Positions 20,990 to 32,560 are shown, counted from the first letter of the stretch. The stretch: DNA of 64,000 bases from Angiostrongylus vasorum (GCA_018806985.1 JADANN010000443.1:4028667-4092666), one strand, 5' to 3'. Made by a program: numbers and translations. The notes: generated by a model not told the origin, from the sequence alone.

Positions 20990-21150
20990 GTTCTGTGTTC
21001 ATCCATCCCTAAAGGATTTCTGATGTATTCGACTCCATTCGTAGACTCGTAGAGGTAAATTAAGGCATCTTTGGTCCATGTAATGACTTACGGTGACTTG
21101 CTTATGAATCAAGCCACTGTACCTTACCCGGAATGGAGTGCTTTGCTTGC
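20990..21150 (-). mobile_element. SINE-A 3' half, diverged
   Basis: Minus-strand blocks corresponding to GTCGAATACATCAGAAATCC and AAGTCATTACATGGACC of the family; both ends are degraded. Confidence 0.45.
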
Positions 21151-22375
21151 TCAGGACTAGAAGAGAAACAAAGAGTCAAACTAGCAAAATGTAGAATGAA
21201 AACCAACACAGTTTCGGTGCAGTGAGAAATCAATGAACATGAGGTGATCAGTCTAATACTGGCCAAACATGAGGATCTATTAATGTTATTATTACTTGTT
21301 GTTGCTATATTATTATTGTTACTAGACTTTTACTTGTCTTACACTGGAATGCTTAGTTGCAATTCCTTCATTGCTGTTATCCATTTTCACCACTCGTCCT
21401 CGTACTGCTCATCGAGAATTGAACGGGTGGCAGCAAATTCTCTATCAATCTTTGCCTTCTGGCAGGACTACCTAATGAGTTCTACTCACTTCAAATCCTA
21501 CAGAGACATCTTGTTCTTTTTCACCACCTCTGTGAAAAAAGCTTTGGCTCAAAGCTGGTGATAACCCTTCTGTAGAGCTGACATTCCGTTCGGTTTGTTA
21601 TCAGCAGTTGTTGTTGAGACGGACAGCATGTTCGGAGCCCTGAAGTGTCAATATCATGATGTGATACAAGCAGTGTCCCAAAATGCCACCGTTGGTTAGA
21701 ACTTAAAGTCAGCAGTAATGGTATGTTCATAGAGCTTTCAGTATGCTGTCCACGTAAAAAACCTTGGCAGCTGTTTCAGGATGCTGAACTAACGTCTAAA
21801 TTCCTGAAGCATGAAGAACAGTGCCTTCGCAAGAATGGATGAGGCGTCGATGAGTCGTGGTCTTCGACATTTCCTAGATGACTTTGTATTCTCCCGAAAC
21901 TATTCACTTCCTTCTGGTCCACTCCTATCCGAATCGTACATCGTGGTGACATTCCGACTCAAACATTTGAAAAAATGTGGTTGAATTAAAGACTTCTGCC
22001 TCGGCAACTCACCACCATAGTGGCTCTGTATTAAACTTTTTTCCATAATTAGAACGAACTCGAAAAGAACAAAGAAAAGTCAAGCTTTCGAATCGACGAA
22101 CGGAAAGAAAAGATGACAAAAGAAAAAGACTCTCAGCGCTCATCAATTACATCGAAAAATCATTAGCAGTTGCTAGAAAAGTAAGCGTTCAGTGATAATG
22201 TACGTATGGAGAACTTCACAGGATTAGAGCGAATGACTACGAACGTATAGCTTGCGTCCCACAGCACTGTGCTAAGGCTCAAACAACAGTAGGTAATTAC
22301 AATATTGCAGCTAGCTGTATTACTTTATAGGAGAATACGAAGGCACTCAAAAGTGTTGGTGCATTAAACAAAACG
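21151..22375. other. No recognised gene; short TTA-rich patch
   Basis: A TTATTATT-rich patch at about 21278-21325 is a decayed triplet repeat and accounts for the Leu-rich open frame there. Nothing else was recognised. Confidence 0.4.
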
Positions 22376-22380
22376 TGCTT

Positions 22381-22497
22381 TCAGTAGTAGACACGTTCAA
22401 TCCAAACGCCGTCTATTTCCGACACTTCGAAGCAGGTATACTCCTTAGAACATGCTTTTATGACGTCAGACTTCAGCATCTCACCAAAAATTCTTAA
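22381..22497 (-). CDS. Candidate terminal exon, unknown
   Basis: The minus-strand frame ending at 22381 reads EMLKSDVIKACSKEYTCFEV, then SEIDGVWIERVYY and a stop, with coding-like third positions and two cysteines. Upstream acceptors are weak (ATTTAAG near 22498). No signal peptide or family was recognised. It may be chance. Confidence 0.25.
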   Translation of the reverse strand, partial: LRIFGEMLKSDVIKACSKEYTCFEVSEIDGVWIERVYY

Positions 22498-22679
22498 ATG
22501 TACAATGTTTTGATTAAATAAGAGTCTAAATAATGGAATAAAGGTTGAGACGAAGGGATTAATTAGTAATAACAAATAGAATAGTACTGCTGTAAGCTAC
22601 TGTATTTGAACGGCAACCACCATAGACACTGTATAAAGTAGAACCGGATTACGGGCACTAGCACTACTGTTGCAAGACA

Positions 22680-22850
22680 TATAAGCCTTTATTGGATTGG
22701 AGGCGCCGTACAACATACATGTCCATTGGTTCGGCCACTTGCCCTGCCTGAGTTCAACTAATTGTGCCTTCTGGATTGAAATTGGTACCATACCTGTCAG
22801 CGTAGATAAGAACACTAAGTGTGTACACCAGTAGCCTCTCCTTTTGAAAG
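22680..22850 (+). mobile_element. SINE-A copy, head and middle
   Basis: GGATTGGAGGCGCCGTACAAC, box B-like TTGGTTCGGCCAC, and GGTACCATACCTGTCAGCG follow family order. The 3' end is lost. Confidence 0.55.
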
Positions 22851-22854
22851 CTTT

Positions 22855-23175
22855 CTTTTACTACTTTTTTCCATTCAATGACTTCTTACTACATAGCTAG
22901 CAGGTGCTTCAGTGTATCAAATTCCGATGTAGAACAACGAATTCATCCTCCAGCAGATCGAAAGTTGAGAAGGAGCTTCCACCCTAAAGTTTAGCTAAGA
23001 CCAAAGTTTTTTGTCAACAACTAGTCTCATGACGACTTAATCGCAGGACGGAAAATCTCTTTCTATTTCACAAAAGTTGAACATTGAATGTGATGGCGAC
23101 CTAGGAATGTTCTGGATGGGCTATTTCTAGATTAAAAGAAAGAACCCATCCAACTAGCAAAAGCAATAAAATGGA
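22855..23175. other. No recognised feature
   Basis: No gene or repeat was recognised. Confidence 0.4.
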
Positions 23176-23179
23176 TATT

Positions 23180-23350
23180 GTATTACAGCGTCCAAGGCGG
23201 GTAGTGATCCCGTATATCGCCAGCACGATGGTACTGGTTTGACGCCACGCCGTTTTCACCAAGCCCTTTCTTTACTACTCCCATGGGCGAAAAATTGGTG
23301 CCAGACTTGTCTGAAAACGGCTCGCGCTCTCCAGTACAAGTTGAAACGCT
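23180..23350 (+). mobile_element. SINE-A head and middle, diverged
   Basis: ACTGGTTTGACGCCACGCCG stands at the box B position, followed by TCACCAAGCCC and TTGGTGCCAGACTTGTCTGA. The copy stops before the central block. Confidence 0.5.
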
Positions 23351-23389
23351 CCAAGTGGCTGGCCCCAGCAAGAATTGACTTGACCATTA

Positions 23390-23560
23390 CTGAACGAAAT
23401 TCATGAAGAAGACGACACTCTTCGAGCAACAGTCTAACCCACTCATGAAAAATCTCGAATACGCTCGTGGATGATAGATGCGAGAAGCCGAATCAAATGC
23501 ACGAAGTTCTTGGATCCGTACAGTAGATATGAAGATGTGTCCTGTAAAATAGAATAGAAA
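23390..23560 (+). mobile_element. SINE-B 3' half
   Basis: GTGGATGATAGATGCGAGAA, GCCGAATCAAATGC, CTTGGATCCGTACAGTAGAT and GTGTCCTGTAAAATAG match the family 3' half. It abuts the SINE-A copy on its left. Confidence 0.6.
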
Positions 23561-23564
23561 AGAA

Positions 23565-23995
23565 CATGGACTTCATAACTCTCTAAGAAGAGAGGTTCGA
23601 ATGACCACGCAAATGGTAATGCGTTACAATCGGTTCATGAAGAATAATAATGCGTTTATTGCTGCTGCACAAAAGTAATTTCGGAGAACAAAAGCAAAAG
23701 CCCTAACAAATATTGCACGCCTGAAGAGATATCAGCTCGAAAACTAAACGGATTGTTCGTTAACCCAATCGAGGATTTCTGTTGTCGCACAGATTTCGCT
23801 GCTGATTCGATTCAAGGAAATTAATTCCGCGAGAGATTCTTAATCGCAGCGGTAAAATGAAAACAATGTCAAATCCACAAGCAATGCCTGGACCAGCTAC
23901 CGATAGCTTTTCAAAGCGGCATTTCATCTCGGAAAATATTTTGCTTGTTGAAGTACAAATCATTAGAATCTCCACATTTTTTGTCAACGAGAAAC
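23565..23995. other. No recognised feature
   Basis: No gene or repeat was recognised. Confidence 0.4.
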
Positions 23996-23999
23996 AAAC

Positions 24000-24195
24000 T
24001 TAATTACATCGGTTGCATAAAATCTCGGAGTCCTGGACGCGGTAAAAGTGGTAATCGGAAGTCGAGAGCTCTGGCGAGTATGGTCGATGAGGAAGAATTT
24101 CGAAGCCTAGGTTCAACCTTTGCAGCGTCGGTGGTGACACGTAGCGACGCATTATTGCGGAGAGTAATTGTTTTCTTTCTGTTGAGGGGGGCACA
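24000..24195 (-). pseudogene. mariner-family transposase relic
   Basis: The minus-strand translation contains LGFEILPHRPYSPELSTSDY followed by HFYR. This is the conserved C-terminal catalytic block of mariner transposases, with the final Asp in TSDYH. Just upstream, in another frame, NNASLRVTTDAAK resembles the preceding DNARPHV-type motif, so the copy is frameshifted. Neither the N-terminal DNA-binding part nor terminal inverted repeats were found. It lies 3' of the PLE at 24300-26200 on the same strand. Confidence 0.75.
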
Positions 24196-24371
24196 GCCGT
24201 TGACGTTTCTAGTGCAAACGCTTCAATGACACATACAGAAAGATGAGAATCTAAGATGGTAGTCACATGGTCAACAGCTTCTCGAAAAAACCCACCATTT
24301 TTTAGGTGCCTTCCACTGAGGAAGAGCCGCTGATCAGCGTCGTATATGGTTGACGACTGCACCTCCCCACA

Positions 24372-24755
24372 TCAACGATCGATGCGAAGGTACCGGGCGA
24401 AATCATGGTGATTTCGGGGCATTCCTCCCTGCCGTTCATTGTAGGGTCTTTGGCATTTATCCAAAAAAGCCTCAAGAAGCTTGCGCGCTGGTGTTTTGGC
24501 ATCCTGTGCGAGAGCAGTGAATTTTATATCAAAATCGTCTCCGCTATGCTTTTGTATCGTATGCGTCCCTAGTGGCGTGCTTTGTTTTGCTTTTCGTTTG
24601 CCATCTAGGTGTTCTTTTATACGGATACACAAAGGCCTGCCCGTTTCGCCAATGTATTCGTCTCCGCAAGTACCACAAGAGATCAGGTATATCGTACCTG
24701 AACTCACGCAATCACCGTCCCTGCCATAAGGGCAAATTACGCAATTCTGTTCCAC
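24372..24755 (-). pseudogene. PLE-C GIY-YIG endonuclease
   Basis: A 127-codon frame with NCVICPYGRDGDCVSSG, the GIY-like strand TIYLISC, the YIG-like DEYIGETGRPLCIRIKEHLD, and the downstream THTIQKHSGDDFDI block. The YIG Gly and the downstream Arg and Glu are kept, so this is the best-preserved nuclease domain in the window. A six-T run (complement of 24463-24468) shifts the frame after LLEAF. The expected continuation (WINAKDPTMNGREEC) is found in the next frame. Confidence 0.8.
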
Positions 24756-25229
24756 ATAGATGGTCGTATAGACGGTTACGAACTAATTGACGACGAAGAG
24801 TATCGAGTGGTATTTCTACTATCGCAACCGATTCCTCTAGACCTGCCCTTCTTAAGCATCGTTTAATCGCTACGCTTTACTTCATCGCTAATAAAGGGCA
24901 GCATAAACGGGATTTTCTTTTGGCCAAGTGTTTGATTTTGGGGCGTCGCTCTCCTTTTAAACTTGTGTGGTCGGGTTACTATTTCGTAGCTATTGGAGGT
25001 GGCTTTTTGCCAAGCCAAGTCGCGCGTATCCTCCTTTAATACCTTCTTCGTAGACACGGAGATGGATGTTCGAAACATGTTTCTCACAATCGTCCTCTTT
25101 TTTTTGTGTGAAGGACGGGAAAGAGAGGAAATGAACGAGGTCGTTTTTGTTACTTGGTTTTCGGCACCATTTTGTCATGTAACCGCTTCTTGATAAGTTG
25201 ACTTGAACGTTAAGAAATGGAAGCCAGTT

Positions 25230-26196
25230 CTCTTTCGGTTTCTCTCAGGTGAACTTGATGTAGTCAGATTGCTCATTCAATAACTCAAAGCATTTGTCCA
25301 TATCCTCTTGAGTAGAGAAAATGACAAACAGTCATTCATGTATCTGCAGTAGAGTAGAGGCCGGAGATCGATAACGGGTCTTCTATTCTAGACATGAACG
25401 CGATGGCAAGACTTAGTGCCAACCGCTGTCCCATTGCCAACCCTCTTATTTGAGCGTAATACTTCCCAGACCATCTGAAGATCGAGCTGTTTAGGCACTC
25501 TTTTAAGAGAGCCATAAGCTGCTGAATAGACAAGCCATGCATATTTATTCCTTCTTCATATTCAACAAGAAGTTCGTGGATGGTCTGCATTGCGGAGCCA
25601 TTCGATACGTTGGTGTAGAGCGCGGAAACATCGAAAGACTCCATCACGTACGCGTTTGTTAGGAGACGCGTTACGTAGATATTCTAGGAATATTTGGGTG
25701 TTCGTGAGATGAGCTGGGATGTGGTTAAGCAGGTGGGTGAGTATTAGGCTTAGAAACCATGTTATTCTATCCGTTGGCCCGTCTACGCAGCTGATGATGG
25801 GTCTAACCCTGAAAGATGTTAGGTCGGTTGACGCAAGATCGTCAGCTGATACTAAGTTATTTGTTTTAATAACTAAGTATACAACGGGACACGTTGACGT
25901 ATCTATTTTATAGTGCGAGATAACAAATAGTTTTAAGCTTGCTGTCTTTGCCACACTGACCCATTGGCTGTTAAGCTTTCAGTATTGTCTTTTGTATTCC
26001 TTTTCAGACGATGGGAGATAAAGGGCAGCATCACTAAGATGTAACTCGGTTATCTCAACATCTAACTGGCGAGGAATAACTACAAACTCTCCCCCCTTAT
26101 CGCTAACTGATAGTCCAATGGTCTTCGAATTTATTAATTCTCTAATTTCTCGCATTCCACATTTTCGTGCGGCTGTAAGGTTAGAGAAAAACTTTC
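25230..26196 (-). pseudogene. PLE-C reverse transcriptase
   Basis: Starts with KFFSNLTAARKCGMREIREL, then SVSDKGGEFVVIPRQLDVEI, a stop after KEYKRQY, then VRPIISCVDGPTDRITWFLS and ESFDVSALYTNVSN, which carries the catalytic Asp of motif A. A conserved RGLAMGQRLALSLAIAFMS segment follows. The YxDD box is YMND (Asn codon at 25334-25336), so the first catalytic Asp is lost. At least two frameshifts break the chain. In a working PLE this enzyme would copy the element RNA at the nicked target. Confidence 0.8.
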
Positions 26197-26204
26197 TACC
26201 TTTA

Positions 26205-26890
26205 CTTTACCACCACTTCCTACTTTAACCATTCACACTAATATCTTAGCATGAAGTGTCACATTAGCTTTCTGCCTGCCAAGTACATCACTGCATTGCT
26301 TTTGTTAGAAAAAGTTTAGCGATTTTAGTGTTTGACGTCATCACTTCGAATTTCTTTATCTTTAAAAAATCCAATCTAATTCGACCCGAGATATCCGGTA
26401 ACGATACTGTTGCTCCACAAGCATTTGATCAGAGTTCATCTACTTCAAACACCCTATCTAGAATTCTCACAAAAGTAGAGTATATTTAGAGATCTTTATA
26501 CCTTTTCCATAATTTACCACCTTACCCTGCATAGAGAGTCTCTTACAACGAGTGACAATGTACAACAGCGATTCATTTTTCCCACAATAACAATCTAAAC
26601 TGAGGTTCAGCTTCCATCAACATGCCCAACCATGGATGAACCTATGTTAAACCGCGGCCCTGGAGGAAACCCAGTGACAAGGTAACGAAAGCAAGGTGAT
26701 TTTCCTTTAAACATCAGTTAGCCCTTGAAGTTGGCTATTGCTTAATCAATTAATTCGTTTTCCAGCTGAACTGGACTATGTTGCAAGCGCTAATTTCCTA
26801 CTTCAGTAAGAACCTCAGTCTTCATGGGATCGCCTTACCAGGCACTCCCTCATATCTTCACTATAAACAGTCTACGTGGACTAGAGGGAG
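26205..26890. other. No recognised feature
   Basis: Flank at the truncated 5' side of PLE-C. The N-terminal part of the element was not found here. Confidence 0.4.
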
Positions 26891-26894
26891 CTTA

Positions 26895-27015
26895 TCACAA
26901 GCAAATATTGTATCAATTCCCCCAATCCCAGATAGGTGGAAAGCTTGGCTCGCTCAATGTGGAGTCGAAATAGATCCTTGCGCGTATTGAACGGCATCTC
27001 TACCAGTGTGTTACC
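26895..27015 (-). mobile_element. SINE-A head, 3'-truncated
   Basis: On the minus strand: CACGGGTAACACACTGGTAG, a box B-like TTTCGACTCC and GAGCCAAGC. The 3' half is missing. Confidence 0.5.
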
Positions 27016-27216
27016 CGTGCCCCTTATAGATGGAAATTATGCTTTTAAGCATTCATTGAAAATACCAGTAATACGCAGAGTATTTCCAAGCGAGCTCTCA
27101 AAGATGGGATTAGAATAGATGGTTTTTTTTTGCTGGAAATTAACACTGACTCTCAATGTAAATGTTTCAACTCGTAATGAAGTAAATTATCACATGAACC
27201 CTTTCACTGATAAACC

Positions 27217-27595
27217 AACACGAGGTTGATAAAGAGCTCTATTTGGCCAGCGTTTCGACGTCTTTGTCTTCCTCAGAGAGAGTGATCTGAGTCGATGGTC
27301 CACAGTCGCTCGTACTCTCTAACGTCCTGGAAAAAACAAGCTGTTGTCGGCGGACAATCACTATGAAGAACAACCGTCCTGTATAAAAGAGCATAGCCAG
27401 GTGAGGTAGCCTCACTCGAGCGGTGCTTCATTGGAGAGGATTCAACTCGGTACGACGACAAAGATACCACATCGAGAAGACGAATGACTGTAGACATCGA
27501 CCCGGATCATTAGCTCTGAGAAACCCGAAGACGTCGAAAAAGTTAGCCGAATAAAGTTTTTTTACTATCCTTGTGCTAGTTTATTGATGAATGAG
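27217..27595. mobile_element. Family D inverted pair
   Basis: Left arm 27217-27300 is on the minus strand: CTGAGGAAGACAAAGACGTC and GAAACGCTGGCC, then CAACCTCGTGTTGG. Right arm 27370-27595 is on the plus strand: AAAGAGCATAGCCAGGTGAG, GGTACGACGACAAAGATACC, GAAGACGTCGAAAAAGTTAG and CCGAATAAAG. The 3' ends face outward. Both arms carry decayed hammerhead-like cores (27245-27285 and 27510-27550). Confidence 0.55.
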
Positions 27596-27699
27596 TACAT
27601 GCTGATTAGTCATAGTCAGTCATTAGTCATGAGGTCAAAAAGAAAGCCGTTCTTTGAAATAAATTATCACGTTGTTAACTTTTTATTTAATGCTTATTA

Positions 27700-28035
27700 T
27701 TATTTTTCACTACAGGATATGATGGGAAGTACAACCACTACGCTGCTACGAGATTTGTAAAACTTGGAGCCTTGACCAGATCAAACCCGCGACTACCTTT
27801 TCCGGCGGCCCTCATGCTACTTTTTTTTGCCTTTTTTCCCAGCCAGTTTTCTACCTAACGGTGCCATCAGCAATCACCAGTCAACGGGACTGGTCTGTGA
27901 AAGACAAATCGGTATTGAACCCAGTTAAAGCAAGGTCCTCAGTGGTATAGTGGGTAACACGTGAGCCCCAGAGAGGGTTATCGTGGATTCGATTTGGCCT
28001 GGGGTATAACTATTGCAAATATCTCAGCATCGCAG
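27700..28035. mobile_element. SINE-C inverted (head-to-head) dimer
   Basis: The left head reads on the minus strand (GGGTTTGATCTGGTCAAGG at the box B position). The right head reads on the plus strand with perfect box A TGGTATAGTGG and box B-like GGATTCGATTTGG. The middle segment with CACCAGTCAACGGGACTGG and GTATTGAACCCAGTTAAAGC lies between them. Two divergent Pol III-like promoters therefore face away from each other. Confidence 0.6.
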
Positions 28036-28176
28036 TAGGTAAATCATTACAATTAAAAAAGCCTACAAAACCGACAAAACAAGACTTGGGTCCAGTTATC
28101 TCAATAATGTAGGATTCCAGGGCGTTTTTTCGATGGGCCTTCTGACTTTTCGAGTGACCTTCATTGCGGACATTTT

Positions 28177-28272
28177 TTATCGAACGTGTGTTTGGTGTGG
28201 ATTCTGTTGCATTTCAAGTCCGTCCTCAAGACTTGAATGAGTTTCAGTGATAGGTTGGAAAGATTTCGAAAA
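28177..28272 (-). CDS. Candidate terminal exon, unknown
   Basis: A strong acceptor-like sequence (TTTTTTCTTAAACAG, right of 28272) is followed by 31 in-phase codons FSKSFQPITETHSSLEDGLE, then MQQNPHQTHVR and a stop. Codon use is mixed. An upstream partner exon (ending near GATGTTG with a weak donor) is possible but not convincing. No family was recognised. Confidence 0.25.
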   Translation of the reverse strand, partial: FSKSFQPITETHSSLEDGLEMQQNPHQTHVR

Positions 28273-28434
28273 CTGTTTAAGAAAAAAGATAGAGTTTAGT
28301 GGGACAACCAACATCTCAACGTCAACAGGATTCAGAGACAAATGAACATTCATAACCACTAAAAAAAGTAGGTTTACTGCGGCTGATTGCTGCCGTATTA
28401 CAGTCGAATTTTGCAAAGCCCCGATGTTCACCAG

Positions 28435-29148
28435 AAGGAAGTGTTAGTGAATGGCATCGCTAGCTAACCACTAGAAAGTCATCACACTCTTAGTGTCGAG
28501 ACATTAGCGTGGATGAAGTGTTTCTATGGCTCTTCGTGATGCAACCACTGAGCGCAACACTTCACGGTAGTCGTACAACTTAACATCACAGCCCTACAAA
28601 AGCCATTTTCAGAAGCTCTCCACAATCCAGTTTCGCTCCTATGCTAAGCAGTTCTCTTATTGCCTTCTGGCTCGGTGGAATATTCAGGACCGGTCTATTT
28701 GAACTTCCACAATTGTCAACTAATCTCAAACAAACATCCCTCATCTTCGATACTATCAGAGTTGAAGGCTCGATAGAGAATTTTTTGAGCCATCATCATT
28801 GACTACCTCAAATTTCCTCTATTTTATCTTTTAACACACTTTTGTAGAGCATTTTAGTCGATTTGTAGCTCAGTCGAGATTACACGTGTGAAAGAAGCAG
28901 CGTTTGCTCCATCCTCTCTCGTTCAACAACCAGCATGGCATTCAAGTGCTCATAGAAGAATCAGATGACGTGAAAAGAGTGTGGAACAAGAGCTTCAATT
29001 TTATGTGACTTCAAAAGAAAGTTTCAGTTAAAGAAGAAAATTGATGCTAGGAGTCAAAATACGGTTGATAATGCACCAAGAAAGTCTAGGGTCACTTGAG
29101 TGGTCAAGCATGTGCGACTCTGAACGGCTGTTCTTCTACGGTGGAAGA
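28435..29148. other. No recognised feature
   Basis: No gene or repeat was recognised. Confidence 0.4.
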
Positions 29149-29149
29149 C

Positions 29150-29345
29150 AAGTGAAAAAAATCGGCTCTGAAGAAGGCGCTTCTGCCGAAAGTCAGCTAC
29201 GGTTGTGTTGTATGTCTGTTATTTTATTGAAGTAAACGTATGCTGTTTAATAACCTCGCGATTGCTGGGAGAAAAACGACGAATTTATAATCCAATGCCT
29301 AAGTTAATAGAAAGTCGATCCTGGGAACTGTTTCTCGTGCGTTTC
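29150..29345 (+). mobile_element. PLE-A 3'-end fragment
   Basis: GGCTCTGAAGAAGGCGCTTC and TGCCGAAAGTCAGCTAC represent the hammerhead-like region. TTTAATAACCTCGCG and AGTTAATAGAAAGTCG represent the extreme 3' end of the element. There is no coding part. Confidence 0.55.
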
Positions 29346-29349
29346 GTCG

Positions 29350-31140
29350 AATTGTTGGCCGTACACTTTTACTGTAATCGTTTTACCCGAATTCGGGGAG
29401 CTTTGATAAACTAAACCAGCTGCAGGCCATTAAACTGTTTGCATGGCCTTGTTTTGGTCAATTTCTACTCTGGGAAGTGCCGTTGAGATTCATCCTAGTT
29501 AGTTCAACTACTGAGCCCACCGTTGCCAACTATCACAGAAGGTGCACTTTGAAGAGGTTACAGGCCTGCTGCAGATTCATCACATAAGAACACCAAGCGG
29601 AGACGATGAGATGCTAAAGCCAAGTAGTAACAGATACAATGAGATGTGAAAAACAATTACTAGGAGGTTAATTGTTTAAATTAAGGTATTAGTTAACGAC
29701 CATAAGGTAATCTTTACTGATTAGCAGCGTTGAAATCGGACATTCGCCTACAAAGAAACTTCTGTGAAATTTAAGAAAAAAAGATATTTTCTTTACAAGA
29801 ACAAGGCTTTCGCCTGAATCGGTTTAGCATCTTTGCCGCTCTTTCGGAAGCTTAGTAATTTCCCACTGAAAACGCTGCTATGATTCTTGCGGGTGGCCTA
29901 AATTGCTATCGTTCCGCATTCAAAAATTGATGTCGTCATGACATATCGCTTAATATATCAAATAATGAATGCAGATGAATTGCAGAAAGATAGACGGGTT
30001 CCAAATGGCCAGGAGGCCGACGACTGAGAGAGATGATGGAGTATAAGGCATCCAAACAACGATTGAACCATACCCTGAATTAAGCGCTCGGAGGACTTGG
30101 ACCTTTGAGATGTTCATCACTAGGAAGAATAAAGAGAAAGAAAATCATGTGAGAGAGAAATTAAAGAAGGCGAAAAGGAAAGCAAAAACTTCACCTTAAA
30201 TGACATCTGGCGTAATTAAAGGCTTTACCAACTCGTGAATCCAGAACTTCGATTACTTGAGGCTGGGAGTATGTCCGATATGCAAGGAAGAAAGTGGACA
30301 CTAATTAATATTTCGAAAAATCCGGACCACTTTCACGTTTCATTCATGGATATTTACAGTTGTCGTGAAGAAAAATCAAAGTGGAAACATAGTAGTGACG
30401 AGAATGGTCTATCGGTTTTTTCCTATTCTTATAAGCTTTGCCTGGAATCGCCAATGAATGAACTTACTCTAAAAGGCTAAGTATTGTTTGAAGTCTTTTG
30501 ATATAGCGTGCTTCACGGTCAATGAAAACTCGCCCAACAATTTCATGAAGCCGAACAAACAACACTCATTCAGATTTCTTTAACCTTTCCCACATACGAT
30601 AATGATCCGTCTCTGCAAGAAGCTTATTGAATGTGAATCTTGAGGTGGCTATCAAGTAGAGAAGCATCTAGAATTATATAAGGAAAAAACTATTTATAAG
30701 ATTATAATTTTTTAGAATAATTTGTCTTTAAAAAGAATAACGTCGACCAGTCTATTAACACTTACTACGAGGTTGTATAAACTACGTGTTCATCATGAGT
30801 GAGAACCTTGATAGATTTTTTCAGCATCTTCTCTGGTGTTGCATGCAACACGGTGTGTGAACAAATGCAATCGCGTATAGCACGACACAACTATGGTAGT
30901 GGAACATTTCTGATGGGTCGGAGGGACAGAAGACGGAGATGACGGCGATAGCGTCAGAGTGACGAGCTGACGATCCCGTCAATAACGTGACCGTCATTAA
31001 CGAGAACCAATTGCTTTCCGTCTCATCAGAGCTAAGATGTTTTCCTTACTCCAATATTTCATTACTTCTCTTTAAACACCGAAAGTAATGTGTCGGATGC
31101 CATTTTTTCCTAACTAACCTATTTTATTCCCTTATATGAG
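29350..31140. other. No recognised feature
   Basis: A long stretch without recognised repeats. An 81-codon plus-strand frame at 30235-30480 has no motif and is not supported as a gene. Confidence 0.35.
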
Positions 31141-31144
31141 TGAT

Positions 31145-31410
31145 ATATGTAGTGCAGTGGTTAAAGATGCCCTACAATACATACATGGTTTTCGCTTCAA
31201 CCCGCACACCGGCTTAACCAAGCTTTCTGTTACAGCAGCGTCAGAAAATTGGTGCCATACTTATCTGTGAGCATGAAAACATTATCCTATTATATATAAA
31301 CACATATATATGTACATATACCAAAGATGCACTTGATCACATCGATGATTCTGAATGAGGTTGAATTGATGGCGTATCCCCCGTGATTTTTCAACGTTGG
31401 ACGCCTTGCC
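31145..31410 (+). mobile_element. SINE-A copy, near full length
   Basis: Perfect box A TAGTGCAGTGG, TTAACCAAGCTTTC, TTGGTGCCATACTTATCTGT, then a small TATATA expansion in the middle, and a 3' end with GTTGAATTGATGGCGTATCC. Box B is degraded. Confidence 0.6.
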
Positions 31411-31699
31411 CCTTTTGTTTTTAATTTTATTGCCATAATTTTAGTCTCGTGCTTTGACTTCAGTAGATATTTAACGGAAAGCAATTTAGCCTTTTACTTA
31501 AACCCATTGATGACGATTGTTTGGAAGGTTGCAAATGGGGCGAGCCCTAGTTTCTTGTCACTGGTTTTTTGGCAATAGACGATAGCTTTTTCGAAAACTA
31601 GAAGACTTGATGAGGTTGAAAACATCAAAGAAGAGGTTGACTTACTCTAGAGCTATTGTATGTCTCTATGGTTATTTTGCCAAGAGGAACCATGCGACC

Positions 31700-32425
31700 A
31701 CATTGCTAAAATATTGGGTTTTTTCGCATGCCCCATTCATGCTCAACGGAACGAATATCTCCGAATGCTCCAGTTATATCTATCTAGGTCGGGAAATCAA
31801 TATGATGAATGACCCTAGCTCCAGAGCTGAGCAGAAGGAAACGAGCGGCTTAGAGTGCTTTCAAGAGCATCGAGGATGTAGTGAAGAGAACAAGGAACAC
31901 CCGACTCCGTGCCCACCTTTTCGAGTCAACGGTATTTCCTGCCCCTAACGTATGCGTCAGAAACTTGGTCGCTGCGTAAGCAGGATGAAAGGTCACTTAG
32001 CGTTATTGAACGCGCAGTTGAAAGGGCGGTTCTAGGAGTATTCCGTTCCACACAAGTAAGGGAAGGGATCCGAGGCTCCGATCTGCGTCAACGATTAAAA
32101 ATCAAAGATGCCGTTCTGTACGCCAAACAGTCAAGGATAAGGTGGGCCGGACACGTAATGCGTATGAATGACAACCGATGGACAAGAGCCGTTAGTGACT
32201 GGATTCCTCGGGATGTCAAACGTACTGCAGGAAGACCACCGACCCGATGGTCAGAGTTCTTCACAAAGAGCCTTGAAGAAAGATATGATGCTCGACGAGT
32301 CCCTAGAGCGAGCAGAACCCATTGGGCTACTCTTGCACCCGACAGGGAAAAATGGAAGACTTACTGGCGCCAGCTCGAGTCACTCGACGATTAACGGGAC
32401 TACAGGTGATACAGGATACAGGTGA
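31700..32425 (+). mobile_element. RTE-clade non-LTR retrotransposon, 5'-truncated
   Basis: Starts inside the C-terminal part of the reverse-transcriptase protein (the SECSSYIYLGREINMMND segment) and runs to a 3' end made of short repeats (ACAGGTGATACAGG). Non-LTR elements of the RTE clade insert by target-primed reverse transcription and are usually 5'-truncated with such short-repeat tails. The catalytic part is absent. Confidence 0.85.
31730..32394 (+). pseudogene. RTE reverse transcriptase, C-terminal region
   Basis: Reads MLNGTNISECSSYIYLGREI; frame changes occur between about 31840 and 31950. The protein then continues as LTYASETWSLRKQDERSLSV, RIRWAGHVMRMNDNRWTRAV, SDWIPRDVKRTAGRPPTRWS and WKTYWRQLESLDD to the natural stop. 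The last 161 codons are intact and are the best-preserved RTE C-terminus here. The motif set is typical of nematode RTE elements. Confidence 0.85.
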
Positions 32426-32560
32426 TTTTGTTTTTTATCTCATGTTGCTTCTGTGTTTTTCACAAGCGCTCAAATCACGGGTAAGTGGACTCGTTTGAAA
32501 CAGTGTCTTTGTCTGTATTTAAATCGTTGAGCTTACACGTGGTTGATAAATAGATTTATT

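Larger units (their letters stand above)
24300..26200 (-). mobile_element. Penelope-like element (PLE-C), 5'-truncated
   Basis: A second PLE family on the minus strand, carrying most of a reverse transcriptase (about 26196-25230) and a well-preserved GIY-YIG endonuclease (about 24840-24372). Its protein is clearly related to, but diverged from, the element at 45586-48060. The hammerhead-like 3' motif of PLE-A is not evident downstream of the coding end. No target-site duplication was identified. Several frameshifts and a stop show that it is inactive. Confidence 0.8.
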
